DNA of 64,000 nucleotides, from positions 62,001 through 126,000 of the forward strand of contig JAFCMP010000023.1 of assembly GCA_017506865.1 (NCBI GenBank), given 5' to 3'. The stretch is from Tribonema minus (taxonomy: Eukaryota > Sar > Xanthophyceae > Tribonematales > Tribonemataceae). The notes under the pieces are model-generated. The model worked only from the letters and a program-made list of their open reading frames with translations, had not been told where the DNA came from and did not search any database. The stretch's first letter is position 1; each line of letters opens with the position of its first letter. This document shows, piece after piece, positions 1-12,447 of this stretch. The translations under genes and the position numbers were made by a program.

Positions 1-727
1 ACACACATGCTACCGCGCTGCTGAACCCAACTCTGCTCTGTAGCTATTTGCCGTTTGCTTTGTAGCTTGACAACGTACATTCTGCTGCGAAGTTCTGACT
101 TATCCTAGAGTCAGTCGCTGTGGAGCGCAGGCTGGCTAGGCGCCCACCAAAACCGTTGCACACATCGATGCCAAGGGCAACGCAACACGCCGACCCCAGC
201 AACCTCATCATGCTGGTGATGAATACGGATAATGACAGAGGTGACAGCAAGCGCTGTGCAGTGTGTGGGCCTTTTACGTACATTTTATTCTGCAAGGGAC
301 TTCAACAACTTGAACTTTGACGGTGAAAGTGACGCTGACGCTGTCCGCTCTAGTGGCGCCAGCCATAGATGCCGCGCCTCACAAGATGTGGCCAGCAGCA
401 GCCCTGCGCCTTGTCCCTCTGCGCGCAAAAACCTTTGTAGAAAGTTTTTGCAGTGCCCCAGGCACACACGATTGAAGTTGATTCTGAAGGGACTTCAACA
501 ACTTTCTAAAGACAACAAAAAGGGTGCAGCACAAGAGACCAGTGTCCCGACTGACAGGCCAGTAGCGATAAGGACCGCCAAGGCGCAGGTAGTTCTGATC
601 ATGAACAGAAGGCGCCAATATTACTCAGAGCGGGCAACACGGAACAGGAACAACAGCGAAGAAACAAGGGGAGTGGTATTTACATCTGGTATCAACACAC
701 GCGCCATGCACGACCGCGTGCGCGCGC
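1..727. other. Region 3' of the RNFT gene, no gene recognised
   Basis: This stretch follows the stop codon of the RNFT gene, which reads leftward. Short open frames occur on both strands but none shows domain-like sequence. A minus-strand AATAAA lies at 284-289, about 440 bases past the stop, and could be a distal poly(A) signal. Copies of the dispersed ACTTCAA motif occur near 300 and 475-500. Confidence 0.4.
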
Positions 728-3700
728 TCAGAACACAACGGGCAGCAGGCTGGTGCGGCCATCCCTGAATGCCGTCGGCAGCGGGTCTGTCGTCGTCGTC
801 TCCGCGCGGCACAGGGGGCACGTCCGTTCCCGCTCCAGCCACTCTGAATCACGCGAAGCGAAGGACACGTGCAGCACGGGATTAGCAAACTGCAAGCGGA
901 AGCAGACGTAGCACGACGACAAGCTCTCTGCATGTGGGCAGTGGTTGTTTGTATGCAGCTGGTCACCTAGAGCTGTACAATCCTTTGACTCATTTCCATC
1001 CAGACCTGCCGATGCGCGTGCGAGGTGCGCGCCTGTGCCCGAAGCAACAGCTGCCCCGACAAACGAGATCAACCAGAACATGTTTGCGCACGCATGGCAT
1101 CAGCGTGCGCCGCGGTGGATGGCCGCTGTGCCTCACAACAGTTCCATTCATGGCGTGCTTGCGGCCGTGCATACCTACATGAAAACGAATCAAAAGATCG
1201 TAGAGATCTAGGTGACAAGGGATGGTTAGCCGCAAGTGCCTTCCACCATTAACCGTGGTCGCCGCTGCAGCAGCAGTTGGCCACGAGTCAAACAGTACCA
1301 CCGCATCCACTAGTCAAGAAGACTTACGTGTGCTACATACCTGCTAGGCAGACCTCGCAGAACATGTGGTCGCAGGGCAGCTTGACGGGCTGCGTCATGG
1401 CCTCGTAGCAGATGCTGCAGTCGCCGGCCGCTTGCGCCTGCGGCCGCGGCAGAAAAGCAGCAGGCGCACATGGTGATCATCAGCTCTGGCGTGCCGCAGA
1501 GAGAAGTGGCGTTTGCGGCGCTGCCTGGCACGCATGGCTATGCTTTTGGTGAATCCGTGTTGGAATCGAGGTTTCCAGCTGTGCAAAGCTGCAACGGTAG
1601 ATGAGCAGCAGGCAGTTTGGGCACAACTCAATGCTGCCGTGAAGATGGCGCAGAGCGTTACATGCACTGCACTTTTTGAATGCTGACATCAAGCACCTAC
1701 GGTGGACCAGATGGTACACCCCCCACCCATCCCTGGATGAGAGCGATAGACACAAATTGTCACACATCGTGACAAGAAAGCCCTTGCCAAATTCAGCAGT
1801 GCACTGGTGACGCGCCGCTTCAAGTTGAAGTGTGCTCAATGCCAGCTCCCCCCCCCCCCCTGCCAAATATTTGAGCAAAGCGTCACCCTCGGGGCGAAGC
1901 AGCAACCCCCAGATTCACAGACTCGCAGCGCCTCGTGATGAGGCTGTCGCAGTGGCAGCCCAGGCGCCCTGCGCGAGCGCGGCCGCGTGGCGCGGCTCTC
2001 ACCTCCTCCCCCGTGCAGTAGCGCCCGTGCTCGAGGCCGCTGCGGAAGACGCTGCGCAGCGCGCGCGCGAGCATGCGCGCGCGCGACGCCAGCACGAGCC
2101 CCTTGAAGAGCAGGTACGCCGCCGCAAAGTACTCGCCGCCCGCGTCCACCATGTAGAAACTGCCGCGTCGAGACCGCGTCGCGCGAAGGGAGGGAGGGAA
2201 GGGCGAGCGAGCACAGGGCGAGAGAGGAGCGCGCTGCGCGGTCAGCGTGACGAGGCGGGTGCTCAGCGGAGGGGGGGGGGTTCACATATGCCACCATGCG
2301 GGCCTGTAGGGCGCAAGCAGGCAACTGATGGTGGTGCCCGCGGCGCGAGCGCCTGCCGCGTGACGCCAGCCCCCTCGCGGCGCATGGGGGGGAGCTCGCA
2401 ATCAGACTGCTGCAGCACGGTGGCCGGCGTGCGCGCGAGCAGCGGGGAAGCACACCAGGCTACCGAAGGGCTTCATGCGGTCAAAACACGCGCGTGCAAG
2501 TGAATGTGGTACATTAATGTTCCGTCCCATTGCGTGGCCTTGCTCAACCCAGTTCCCACGACGCCATACATAAAAACTGGTTGATAGAGCTCAACATTCG
2601 TTTGATTCGTTTTTCATAGCGACCAACGTTTAACTGCTCGAACGATGCACGCAGTCTTCATTTGTCTCGGCCAGGAGCCTGTCATCTGCCCCCCCCCCCC
2701 CCCCCCCCCAGCAGTGTCATTTCTCAACAAGCGGAGCGCCGCTGATGCAATGGCTGGTGCTGGAGTCAGCCCCCGCTGTCATCATCGCTCCTCCCGCTTC
2801 GTGACTTCACGAACACGAACGCGCTCGCTACTCACCGGTACCAGACGGGGACGGGCATCATGGTCCGGTGCAGTAGGGAGAGGATCTCCAGCGCCGCAAA
2901 GACCTTGCGCTGCGGGCGCGAGAAAAAGAAAAAAGCGCGCGGCAAACGCATGTGAGGAGCGCTGCTTGGGACATGAACCACCGTTGATGCTCCACAGCGG
3001 CTTGCGTACATACGTAAAACAGGAGAACTGCGGAAGTGACTGTGCGCCGTGCGCACACCCCATTGCTGTACTGTCCGAGTGACAATGCACCGAGCAAACA
3101 GGTGTGTACGCATGCATATGCGATGGATGCATAGGCCCATAGCGCGCGCGCGACGCTCCCCTCGCGGTCCGAGCAGATCACGGCGAGAACAGGCCCCCTG
3201 AGAGGCTTCGCGCTCCGCAACGATCACATCGCCACCACCAACGCTGGCTCAAACCTCGCAGAGGTCCTAGGAAAAGCATTGGCCGCTACACAAAGTAGAC
3301 CAACGTGCAGGCGCTGTGCGCGCTCGCGTGCGTACGTGCCCCAGGCAATCGATGTCGGCCGCCGGTGCAACATCCGTCTGCTGAACGCTGCCTCCCGCAT
3401 CGACAGCAGACGCCGCCGGGCTCGAGGCCCGCGGCGCGAAGCAGCGGCCGCAGCCGCAGCGGGGGCAGCTAGTGCCCGCGCGCTGCGCCTGGAAGTTCGC
3501 TTTCGGAAGATTGTACCAGGAAGCGGCCACGGCGACAGGCCGCTCCCCTTCTTAGTCTTCCCAGGGTGACACTGTGTGTTTGAGGTTGCTGCATGCATGC
3601 GATGAGCGCAGAGGCACGCAGCGACGCTGCGGGATTGCTACGTTCTACCGCTGGAAGACACCCGCTGATGCTTTGTCCCCTGGAGTGGCGCGGCGCGCAC

Positions 3701-6107
3701 ACGAGGACGCTTGCGTCTGCGCGCTTGTCTTGTGATCTTGGACAACAGGATGGCAACGGCTGCGTGAATCGCAATCACCGCACGGATGCGCCAGATGATG
3801 AGAGCGTTGCAGCGCTGCAGACTCTCTTCCCGCCCAACCTCCGCACGCACAGCCTCTCTGTCCCGAGTCCAGCGCCTCAACCGTCATCGCGGCCGATGAC
3901 AGCGGCTTCGCGTCCGCACGACCCTCCATCGCCTGAGCTCGAATGACGCACAGCAACCAACATGCACTCCAAACCTCACTTTGAAAGGAGGAGTGGGCAG
4001 ATACGCACCTTCTTGGCCTGCGTGTGCACCGCCGCCCTCCCTGCCACCGCAGCAGCGGCACCAGCGGCGGCACCCGCCGCCGCCGCTGCCGCCGCCGCCC
4101 CCCCCTGCCCCCCTGCTGCCAGCCCCCCCTCTCCCGCTTCCAAATCCGGCTCGCCCAAAACGCCTCCAGCCTCCCCCCCAACCTGAATGATACGAGTGGG
4201 AACAGTGAAACATGCAAGTCCCGGCGATGAGAAGTGGCCGTCTCAAACTCGATTGGTGTTGTTTATCTGTTACTGTATACTTCAAGATTTTGATCCTTGT
4301 GGTGTTGAAGTTGAGCGCAATGGAATCCTGTCAGGCCCTGTCCGTACCCACCTCATGTGACCTGCGCGCAGGCCATGAATTCATTCTCAGGGCGTGTGCG
4401 CCTGTGCTTTGCCTCCGTTCTCAGCAGGCGCTGGCCGCTGACTCATGACACTACATGCACAGATATCATCAACAGACGCAGTGCCGGGGCGCGGCGCGAA
4501 CCAAGCACAACGGACAGTGCAGTCAATTTGCGCATTGCTGCACTAAACTCTGCGCATCGGAAGCAGCATGCGACTGAACGTCCTGCACAACAACTCCACC
4601 ACCAGGGACAGGCGGATTCGATACCTATCAATCCCCCCTGGCAGTACATACCTGCGCATATGCCCCGGTGCCGCCGTCGCGCCTGCGCCTGCACAGCGTC
4701 CTCCCCTTGAGGCACTGCGAGCCCGGCAGCGCCGCCACCACAGCCTTGACGGCAACGACCAGCAGCCGCGCCCAGAGGTCTGTGATCGTGACCACCCACA
4801 GCACGTCCAGCAGCTGCAGGCGTCCGGGGCCTGTGTGGCGGCGGCAGCAGCAGCAGCAGCAGCAGCGCGCAGCAGCAGCGTCTCGGTCAGCGTGCGCCGG
4901 CGCGATCGTCGCTCGGCAGCGCCCCCGCACGCAGGTGCGCATGGCGTTTCAAAGCGAGGTGTACACTGCGCGCGGAGGAACACTCCTGAGCCCTCCAGGA
5001 ATGATGCAGCGACTTGGCGCCCAGCCCGTGGATGTTGAGCGTCGCCACCGCGTCAGCGCTCCACCAAATGATGACGAGCGTTACACGCGTTACGGAGCTC
5101 GCGCGCAAGTGCAGGCGCGTCCACCCCCGTGCGCCGCGAGTGCCAGTGGCAGCGTTGCAGCGCTCCGAAGGACAGAGAGCTCGTTCGCAGTGGCATCCTC
5201 ACGTAATCACGCACGCAGCGACTCGCAGCCGGCAGCGGCCGAGCATGAGCACATCCATGACATCTGATGCATGAGCAACAACCGCGAAGCTTGGCTTGGC
5301 CGTGCTACAGTGGCAACAGCTCGGGTGCAGCAAGCACGCAGCTCACCGAAGTCGCCCGCGGTGCCGTCCTGACCCGCCGCATCCTCCCCTGCCGCCGCCG
5401 CCGCCGCTGCCGGCGGCAGCTCCGCCGCGGCGAGCGGCAGCAGCGCGAGCCTGCGCCACAGGTGTATCCGCTCATCCACGACGACCACCAGCACGTACGT
5501 CGCCCACAGGTACGCGAGCGCGCTCACGGCGACGAGCACTGCGCGCGCCGGCGCCGCCACGCCGCGGTACGCCAGCTGCAGCAGCGATCAGCGCGGTGGG
5601 AGGGGGGGGGGGGGGGTTGGAGGTGGCGAAACGAGGGACGGGGGGGCGGGGCTGGTGTCGAAGCTGACTGAGGGTCGGAACCGGCGCCAGTACTGCGAGG
5701 GGAAGGGCGCAGCACGTGCTATGCACGAACGTGCAGCGTGAAGGTCCGCCATATGCAGAGTACACACACAGCGCGGTGCCGCTAGCAGTGTGTGGGGCAG
5801 CAGTGGGCAGAAGCCGTGTCCCGTACAGGGGTAGGGCAGCCAGTCGCTGCCTCTTCCATGCACGCGCAGCAGCGACGCTCTCATGCTCGTACAACGCGTG
5901 TTGCGGCGCGCAGCACGGTGGGAGGCGCACCTGAGCCCTGAGGCGGCGGTCCGACTGCATGAGCACCACCGTCCCGCCCGCGATGAAGAGCATGCCGAAG
6001 GCGTGCAGGTAGAGGAAGCGCAGCAGCAGCAGCGCCGCGAACGGCAGCACGCCCTGCAGCTTCTCCAGCAGCTGCGCGACGTCCTGCGCGCGCGGGGCGG
6101 CGGCAGC

Positions 6108-6151
<44 letters not shown>

Positions 6152-7784
6152 GAGTCAGCACGCTCGCTCACGCACGCGACGGCAAGAGGCCACCGTGCTA
6201 GCACCAGTACGCTGATCCTGGGTGCGGCCTGTGCTGTGCGCATGGGCGCTTAGGGAAGGCCTAACCCTAACCCTAACCCTAACCCTAACCCAAGCATGCT
6301 ATGGTGCGGAGCGTTGCTGCATCTAACCCTAGCCCTAACTCTGATCCCAGGTGCAGGGTAGAGAGCATTGGACATGCACCAAAACCAGAACAAGTCAGCC
6401 TCAGGGATGGCCGAGACCCAGGACGCATCAGACTCGGGGATCGCGGCTTGGCAGGGGCGGCAAGATCATGCACGATTCTCTTGCGATGTAGACTGGGGAA
6501 TGACAGCCCGCGACATGACGTTGCACCCTTGCAACGCGAGGCTAGCAGCTGAGGAACAGCACTGCGCTGGCCATTTGGCGCAGCTGGCGGACACGACATG
6601 CCGTACCGCCCCGCTTGCGCACGCTGTAGACGGCACGCCACAGTTCACAGCCGGACACCTTGGACATGGCAACAGTCGTGCGTGTGCGTGCGCGCACGCG
6701 CACACGTGCTAGTCAACGAATGCTCACAGCGCATGCTCAGGCACTCCGGCAAACACACGATCTCTGACAGGCAGTGATCTCTGTTGCAACGAACAAGTGT
6801 CCTCTTGAGTGACAGCACCTCAATGTTGAAGTCGTGCCGCGCGCATTGCGCATGTGACGAACACGTGCAATGAGGCATGGGGCTCAAGTACCTCATCACG
6901 CCGCCGTTTTGAGTACTCTTGGTTGGGGTATCACAGAATCAGGACTCACCGCTTGCAGCTCCCCATCCTGATCCGTCCCCCCTGCCTCCGCCTCATCGCC
7001 AGATTCGCTGTCACCATTTGCGCTGCCGCCAGCACCGACGCCGGCGCCACCGCCGCTGCTGCCGCCGCCGCCGCCGACGCTGCCGCTGCCGCCGCCGGCA
7101 GTGCTCTGTCGGCGTGTGCCACTGGCAAGAGGGCTGGACTCATCCACAATAACAGAGCGGTGCGCGGCTGAGCCGCTCAGTGCATCCGCCGCAGCGAGCG
7201 CTCCGTTGGAGCCTCTGCGGAACAGCAGCAGTGAACAGCAGGAAGTGGAATGAGGGTGCATGCCGCTGGGGTTGGGCCGACACTGACCAGGCGCGCGATT
7301 GGAGGGATCAGGCAACAGCAGAAGCTGCGGTGGCTGACCGAGAAAGGGCTGTGGAGTGTGCACCAATGTTGATTGAGCAGTAGATGAGAACGGCTACTGC
7401 AACTGGTGAGCCTCTTCAACAGCGCAAGGCTGACACACGGTACTTTTCCGGGGCAAGAGAAACGAGACACCGATGTGGAATGAAACAGCACGATTATTGC
7501 AGAGCAGCGCTGCGTGAATGGCATGAGCCTCTGTGTGTCCTACAGCACTTTTCAGAGAAACTGCTTGACATGACAGTTTTCCCTCACCTTCGTCCGGCAG
7601 GCCTACGTGCGGCGTTGGCCCTTGCGTTCGGCGCCCCATCCCAGGAAAATCTCCTCAGCATTCCGTGCAGCCTGCTTGCCGCTGCAGCATCCAATGAGTT
7701 CCTGGGCTCTGGCCGTGGAGTAGCGCTGATGCCTTCCTCGATAGACAGCGGCGCTGGCGTCCCATCGCCGCCACTGCTGCTCAT
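728..7784 (-). CDS. RNFT1/RNFT2-type transmembrane RING E3 ubiquitin ligase (nine exons)
   Basis: Coding exons on the minus strand, in order: 7588-7784, 6950-7214, 5931-6083, 5347-5575, 4652-4830, 2836-2909, 2003-2159, 1341-1437, 728-843. All junctions are GT-AG and keep phase, giving 488 residues. The N-terminal ~153 residues are low complexity and acidic. Exons 3-7 encode several hydrophobic helices that resemble the RNFT membrane core, for example LPFAALLLLRFLY and VLWVVTITDLWARLLVVAVK. Exons 8-9 encode a C-terminal RING, with DCSICYEAM, LPCDHMFCEVC and ERTCPLCRA. A C-terminal RING after a polytopic membrane domain is the RNFT layout. In animals such proteins act in ER-associated ubiquitination; that role is inferred here. 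The start at 7784 is the first Met giving a compact N-terminus, although the frame stays open to 8066. Confidence 0.87.
4009..4017 (-). other. Candidate 9-nt microexon of the RNFT gene
   Basis: On the minus strand a consensus acceptor (gtgcacacgcag) is followed by nine bases encoding Ala-Lys-Lys and then a consensus donor (gtgcgt). It lies in the intron between exons 5 and 6. Both flanking junctions are phase 0, so inclusion would insert AKK just before RKVFAALEIL without a frame change. RNFT proteins usually have a basic stretch there. Chance occurrence cannot be excluded. Confidence 0.3.
6110..6148. repeat. (CAG)13 tract, read as CTG in the RNFT intron
   Basis: Thirteen uninterrupted CAG triplets on the plus strand. 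On the minus strand they are CTG repeats just upstream of the acceptor of RNFT exon 3 (exon starts at 6083), where they occupy the position of the polypyrimidine tract. Confidence 0.9.
6261..6291. repeat. Interstitial telomere-type repeat (CCCTAA)n
   Basis: Five tandem CCCTAA units, with degenerate units following around 6323-6339. They sit inside an intron of the RNFT gene, so this is an interstitial array and not a chromosome end. Confidence 0.9.
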
Positions 7785-8092
7785 GGGGCCAGCGCCACCG
7801 CTGCGCTGGCGTCTTATCGTGCCGACCCCGCTCACGCCCTGGCACAAGCCGCCGCTGTCCCTTAGAAAATCGCTTCTCGTTTTTTCTCTCTCTTCACGAG
7901 GAGGGACCCTGGCGGGAGCGGCCACAACTGCTCGAGGCAAGCCGAGGAAGGGGGCAGTGACGAGGGCGTGGTTAAGCAGGGCGCACGCTTGCAGCTGGTT
8001 GCGTATGGTGAGAGCCGCTGCACCGCTGCGCAGGGTATAACAAACTTTCTGCGCCACCAACAACAATCAGAAACAACAACCAAAAAAGAAAG
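7785..8092. promoter_or_regulatory. Bidirectional promoter interval between RNFT and the NAK kinase
   Basis: About 308 bases separate the two divergent start codons. On the plus strand a TATA-like gggtataac lies at 8032-8040, about 55 bases before the kinase ATG. It is followed by an A/C-rich leader typical of an efficiently translated 5' UTR. If RNFT starts at 8066 instead of 7784, the interval shrinks to a few dozen bases. Confidence 0.45.
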
Positions 8093-10152
8093 ATGAATAC
8101 TTTCGCTGCGACGATGTCTGAGCAGTGGGAGCTTGCGGAGCAGCCCAAGGTCACCATTGGGAAGTACGCGCTGCGCATCAAACGCAAGCTGGGGGAGGGA
8201 GGCTTCGCCTACATCTACGCAGCAGAGGACACCTCCAACGGGCAGGAACTGTGCCTCAAGAAGATGCACGTGCAGACCCCTGAGGCGCGGGCCCTGGCGC
8301 AACGAGAGATCGACCTGATGCGGTCGTTCTCCCACCCAAACCTGCTGTCTGCTCTGGACGCAGAGATCCACAACTCCTTGGCCTACATCATCATGGAACT
8401 CTGTCCAGGGGGTCACCTGCTGGCTCGGATGCAGCGCTTGCAGGCGGCAGGCAAGACCCTGCCGGAGCCAGAGATCCTGAAGATCCTCGGCGACGTCACC
8501 CGCGGGCTGGTGTACCTGCACGGCATGGGCATCGCGCACAGGGACATCAAGCTCGAGAACTGCTTGATAGCGGCGGACGGGTCCTGCCGCCTGTGCGACT
8601 TTGGCTCCGCGGTCAGGGGGCCCGTCTCCCTGGAGAGCGCGGCGCAGCGCGCCAACGAGGCGGAGGTCATCGAGAGGACGACCACGCAGCAGTTCCGCGC
8701 GCCGGAGATGGCGGACCTCTTCGTCGCGCGCGAGCTCGGCACCGCCGTCGACGTGTGGGCGCTGGGCTGCGTCGCGTACACCCTCGCGTACCTGCGCCAC
8801 CCCTTCCCCAGCGACTCCAACCTCGCCATCATCAACGCGCGCATCGTGTTCCCCACCGCGCCGCCGCTCTCCGACGACTTCAAGGCGCTCGTCGCGCGCA
8901 TGCTCGTCGCGGACCCCGCCGCGCGCGCCAGCGCCGCCGACGCGCTCTCCTGCATCGCCGCGATGGAGGCGGGGCGCCCGCTGCCGCCGCAGCGCGCGGC
9001 GCCGACACCCGCGCAGCGCAAGCAGAGCACCGCGCGCGGCGCCAGCGCTGCTGCTGCCGCCGCTGCTGCCGCCGCTGCCGCGCCCGCGGCGCTGCCGGCG
9101 GCGGCGGCGCCGCTGCAGCCGGGGTCGGTGGCGGCGCGCCGCCTCGCGGCGCGGCAGAGCAATGCTTGCATCCCCGATCAGACGTCTTCGCCTTCGGCAG
9201 CAGCAGCTTTGGCGGCGATGGTGCAGTCTCCGTCTCATGTCGCTGCCGGCGCCGCTGTCGCGGGCGCGCCGAGCGGCCTGATCGACACGAGCGACATCAG
9301 CGAAAGGCCGGCGGCAGCGTCATCAGCGGCTGCGGCGGCAGCATGGCCATCGCCCGCGCTGCCAGCGTTCGCAGACGGCGGTGCATGGGCACAGCCGCCG
9401 CCGCCACCACTAGCTCAGCAGCAGCGACCAATGAGCGGCTCTTGGACAGTAGACCTTCCTGCTGCGCCAGCGGCGGCGGCGGCGCCGCCGGCGCAGGAAT
9501 CCGCAAGCCCACCGCCGCGGCCCGGCAGTACGCACGGCTTTGAGCAGTTCTGGGGCGCTGCTGCCGCGCCAACGCCAATGGCTTTTGGAGCGATGCAGCA
9601 GCAGCTGCCGCTGAGCGCGCCGCTGATCGTGGGCACAGCGGCAGGCGGCGCGATGCCAGGGCTGGCGCTCACGGGCGGGCCCTTCTTTCCGCCGGACGGT
9701 GGCGCAGCGGGGCTGTGCGGGGCATTTGCGGGTATGGGGATGGGGCCTGTGCAGGGGGGGCAGCAGCAGCAGCAGCAGCAGCAGCAGCCAGGCGGAATGC
9801 TGCTGCCGGCGCAGCCCCTGCACCATCAGCAGCAGGCTATGGCGGCGTTTACACCGCCGCAGCAGCAGATGCAGTTCCAGTACCCCATGCCCATGCCAAT
9901 GCCGCCGGCGGCAGCAGCGCTGAGTGCGCACGGCAGCGGCGGCAATGCGACGGGCGGCAAGTGGGAGCAAGGGGGGGCAACCGGCGCGGATGCGCGCCCC
10001 CGAAGCCTGCCGCATCAGAGCTTGCTGCTGGCGCAGCAGCAGCAGCAGCAGCAGCACGCGCTGCTGCAGCAGGCCGCGCAGGCCAGCAGCGGCTGGTGCC
10101 AGCCGCAGGCGGCGGACTGGAGCTCGCCAGCGTCGCCGCAGCCATATCATCC

Positions 10153-10241
<89 letters not shown>

Positions 10242-10543
10242 GCGGCGGCGGCGTATGGCAGGCGCAGGCGCAGGGGCAGTGGCAGCAGCAGCAGCAGCAG
10301 CAACCGCCGCCGCAGCAGCAGCAGCACCAGCGGCCGCACAGCATGCCCAAGGGCGGCCTGCAGTCGCTGCTGGCCGTGCAGAACGGCAGCGCAGGAGGGG
10401 GCGGCGGCGCGCTGCTGCCCACCGCGCTGGACGGCAGCGCCGGCCGCGATGCCGCGGCGGCGGCGGCAGCGCACGCAGCGCACATGCCGTCGTTCGACTT
10501 CCAGACGTACCTAGCGAGCGGCTCCAACGCGGCGGGCCGGTGA
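8093..10543 (+). CDS. NAK-family (AAK1/GAK/Ark1-Prk1-like) serine/threonine kinase with polyQ tail
   Basis: Single exon, 816 residues. The kinase domain spans roughly residues 25-300: glycine loop LGEGGFAYIY, catalytic lysine in LCLKKM (about residue 56), HRDIKLENCLI with HRD near 149-151, DFG at 169-171, and an activation segment ending TTTQQFRAPEMADL. This TT..QxRAPEM form is characteristic of the Numb-associated kinase group, which phosphorylates endocytic adaptors or controls actin patches in other eukaryotes. All catalytic residues are present. The remaining ~500 residues are low complexity (Ala, Pro, Gly, Gln) with 29 consecutive Gln at about 688-716 and shorter Gln runs. An alternative start is the Met at 8114. 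The gene is intronless, unlike most of its neighbours. Confidence 0.9.
10154..10240 (+). repeat. (CAG)29 pure triplet tract in the kinase tail
   Basis: Twenty-nine uninterrupted CAG codons encoding polyglutamine. Shorter CAG runs lie nearby at about 9760-9788, 10038-10055 and 10282-10302. Pure tracts of this length are likely to vary in length between strains. Confidence 0.95.
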
Positions 10544-12447
10544 CCCGCGGTCGCGGGGGACCTCTTAGACAGCGCTGTTTACGTTATGTGGCGGTCATAG
10601 GCACATCGATGCTTGTATGTTGAGCGTGTAAGGTAGCGGCTCCGCGGAGGGGGGGGGGGGGAGAGGCGGGGCTGCGGCGGCGGGCAGGGCGTTGTGCAGC
10701 GCTCCTCTCGTAGGTGACGGCGAACGGGATGAGAGCTGGCGCTTGCCCGTCCTTCGCACCGGGTGTGGCTGTCTCCGTGTGTTTGTCGTGGTGTGGTGGT
10801 GTGTGTGCTTGTGCAGGTTTGAGTCTCAGGTGGTAGCGTGTCGGAGTGTGTGCATACATGGTATAAGAGCTCCGAGGTTGAATATACGCATGCATGTCCT
10901 GTTCTTGTAGCTGCACGCCTCCATTCCGCCTCTCGTCTTGTCGAATTTGCCGTGCACGTTGCCGCTGTGCATGCATCGCTTGCGCTGCTGCTCGCCGCTG
11001 GCAGCGTGCGCGCCCAGTCGGTCTGCTGTCCGCAAGAGACGCGTGGCAGTGGCTGTGGCATTCGGCAAGCGCCTTTGTTATTGCCGCCTTACCAAGGACC
11101 GCGCACACATGCATGTGTTGTGGCGCGAGGGCGACAACTCGCGCACAAGTGCGCGTCATTTCATATGTAATACATCTACAAGGCATGCGTCAGGGGGTGC
11201 GCGCAAGCGAACGTGACACGGAATGCAAGGCGTGTTTGCAGCGGTGCGCGAGCACTGCTCTCTTTGAATTGCGCGACATGCGCATGGATACACCCAAGCC
11301 TCGCGGAGCGTTGACACGGCGCCGGCTACGTGACGGCGCAGGTAGGTACCCGCCCAGTACTGCATCGACGACGATGCTGTGTGTTGACAGGAGGCACAAT
11401 GCCTCCCGCAACGTCAGCAACATCCGTGAAAGGGCACATGAGCATGCACAGAATGGTGACATTCGCACGCCCGGAGAGGCATGTGTGCGCGCACCTGAGC
11501 AACAGACGATGCAACTTCAACTGCAACTCACAAGACGAAAAGCAAGAAACTTGCATGTTAAAAAACGCTCCCCCTCGCTCTGGTGTGGTCCATTTTTGCA
11601 AAGGCAGGCATAGCATACCACCCTGCAGCGCGTCCTGCACCCACAAAACGAGGGCTGAACGGAACAGGCAACGACGATTTCTCTAAGAGGCGTCAGCGAG
11701 AGCAGCAGCCGTTGGGCCACAGTCCCGCAGCACGCCTCATCATGCGCACAAATGACTGGGACACACAACAGAAAAATAACTTGACCGCTCGAGGGAACAG
11801 ACCCAAAGCTCCGGCCTTCACCCACGCCCTCTGCCCCCCCTGCCAAACGGACACTTGAGAAATCAAAGCGGATTCTCTACTGACGTGCGCCGCTGGTGCT
11901 GACACAGAGCGACAGACACAAACTACGGTTTTCTGGACTGCAAACCGCTGTAAGGAGCAGATGTGCCAGGCCACGGAGTGTCACCTCCACTGCCAGCTCA
12001 GCAGCGCAAGTGATGTGCAACCCCCCCCCCCTCCCCCCCCCCCCACCTCTGCCAACACCTGCCGCAGGCGCTCACACCATGGAGGGGACGTTGAAGTGCG
12101 AGCAAAAGTAGGCTGCGAGGGGGACAGAAAGGCGACCCGCATGAATTTGAGAGCTTTTGAAGGGTGCCAAAGGTGCCCCGCCCAATGCCTTGCCGAGTAA
12201 TGCCTTCCTTAACGCACAACAACACAGCGGTGCTGTCCCCATTTTGTGGGGCTTTGCGCGCCGTCCGGCAAGCCTGTGTAGAAGGCCCATCGCGCCGCAG
12301 CGCGTCCTGACCAAACCGCCACAGAAGGTGGGTCCGCGCGACAGCCGCCGCCAGTGCCGTTTTTGGCGCATACTCCGCAGCGCTTTCCAGCCCGTCAGAA
12401 GCGCACCCCCTCTGAAGGCTGCTCGGCTCCGCCGAAGCGCGTCTCAC
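10544..12447. other. Intergenic, no gene recognised
   Basis: Lies between the kinase stop and the end of the fascin-like region. Several open frames of 100-240 codons exist, but they have Cys/Arg-rich compositions typical of random frames in GC-rich DNA and no recognisable domain. Extra 3' exons of the fascin-like gene could lie here on the minus strand, but none could be supported. Confidence 0.4.

Noticed and set aside
6261-6291. CCCTAA array as a chromosome end
   Set aside because: The array lies inside an intron of a gene whose exons continue on both sides.
9410-10483. 357-codon minus-strand frame opposite the kinase tail
   Set aside because: It is rich in Leu and Arg because it is the antisense of CAG and GCG repeats; the plus strand carries a full kinase.
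10894-11613. 239-codon plus-strand frame downstream of the kinase
   Set aside because: Cys/Arg-rich random composition and no recognisable motif or splice context.
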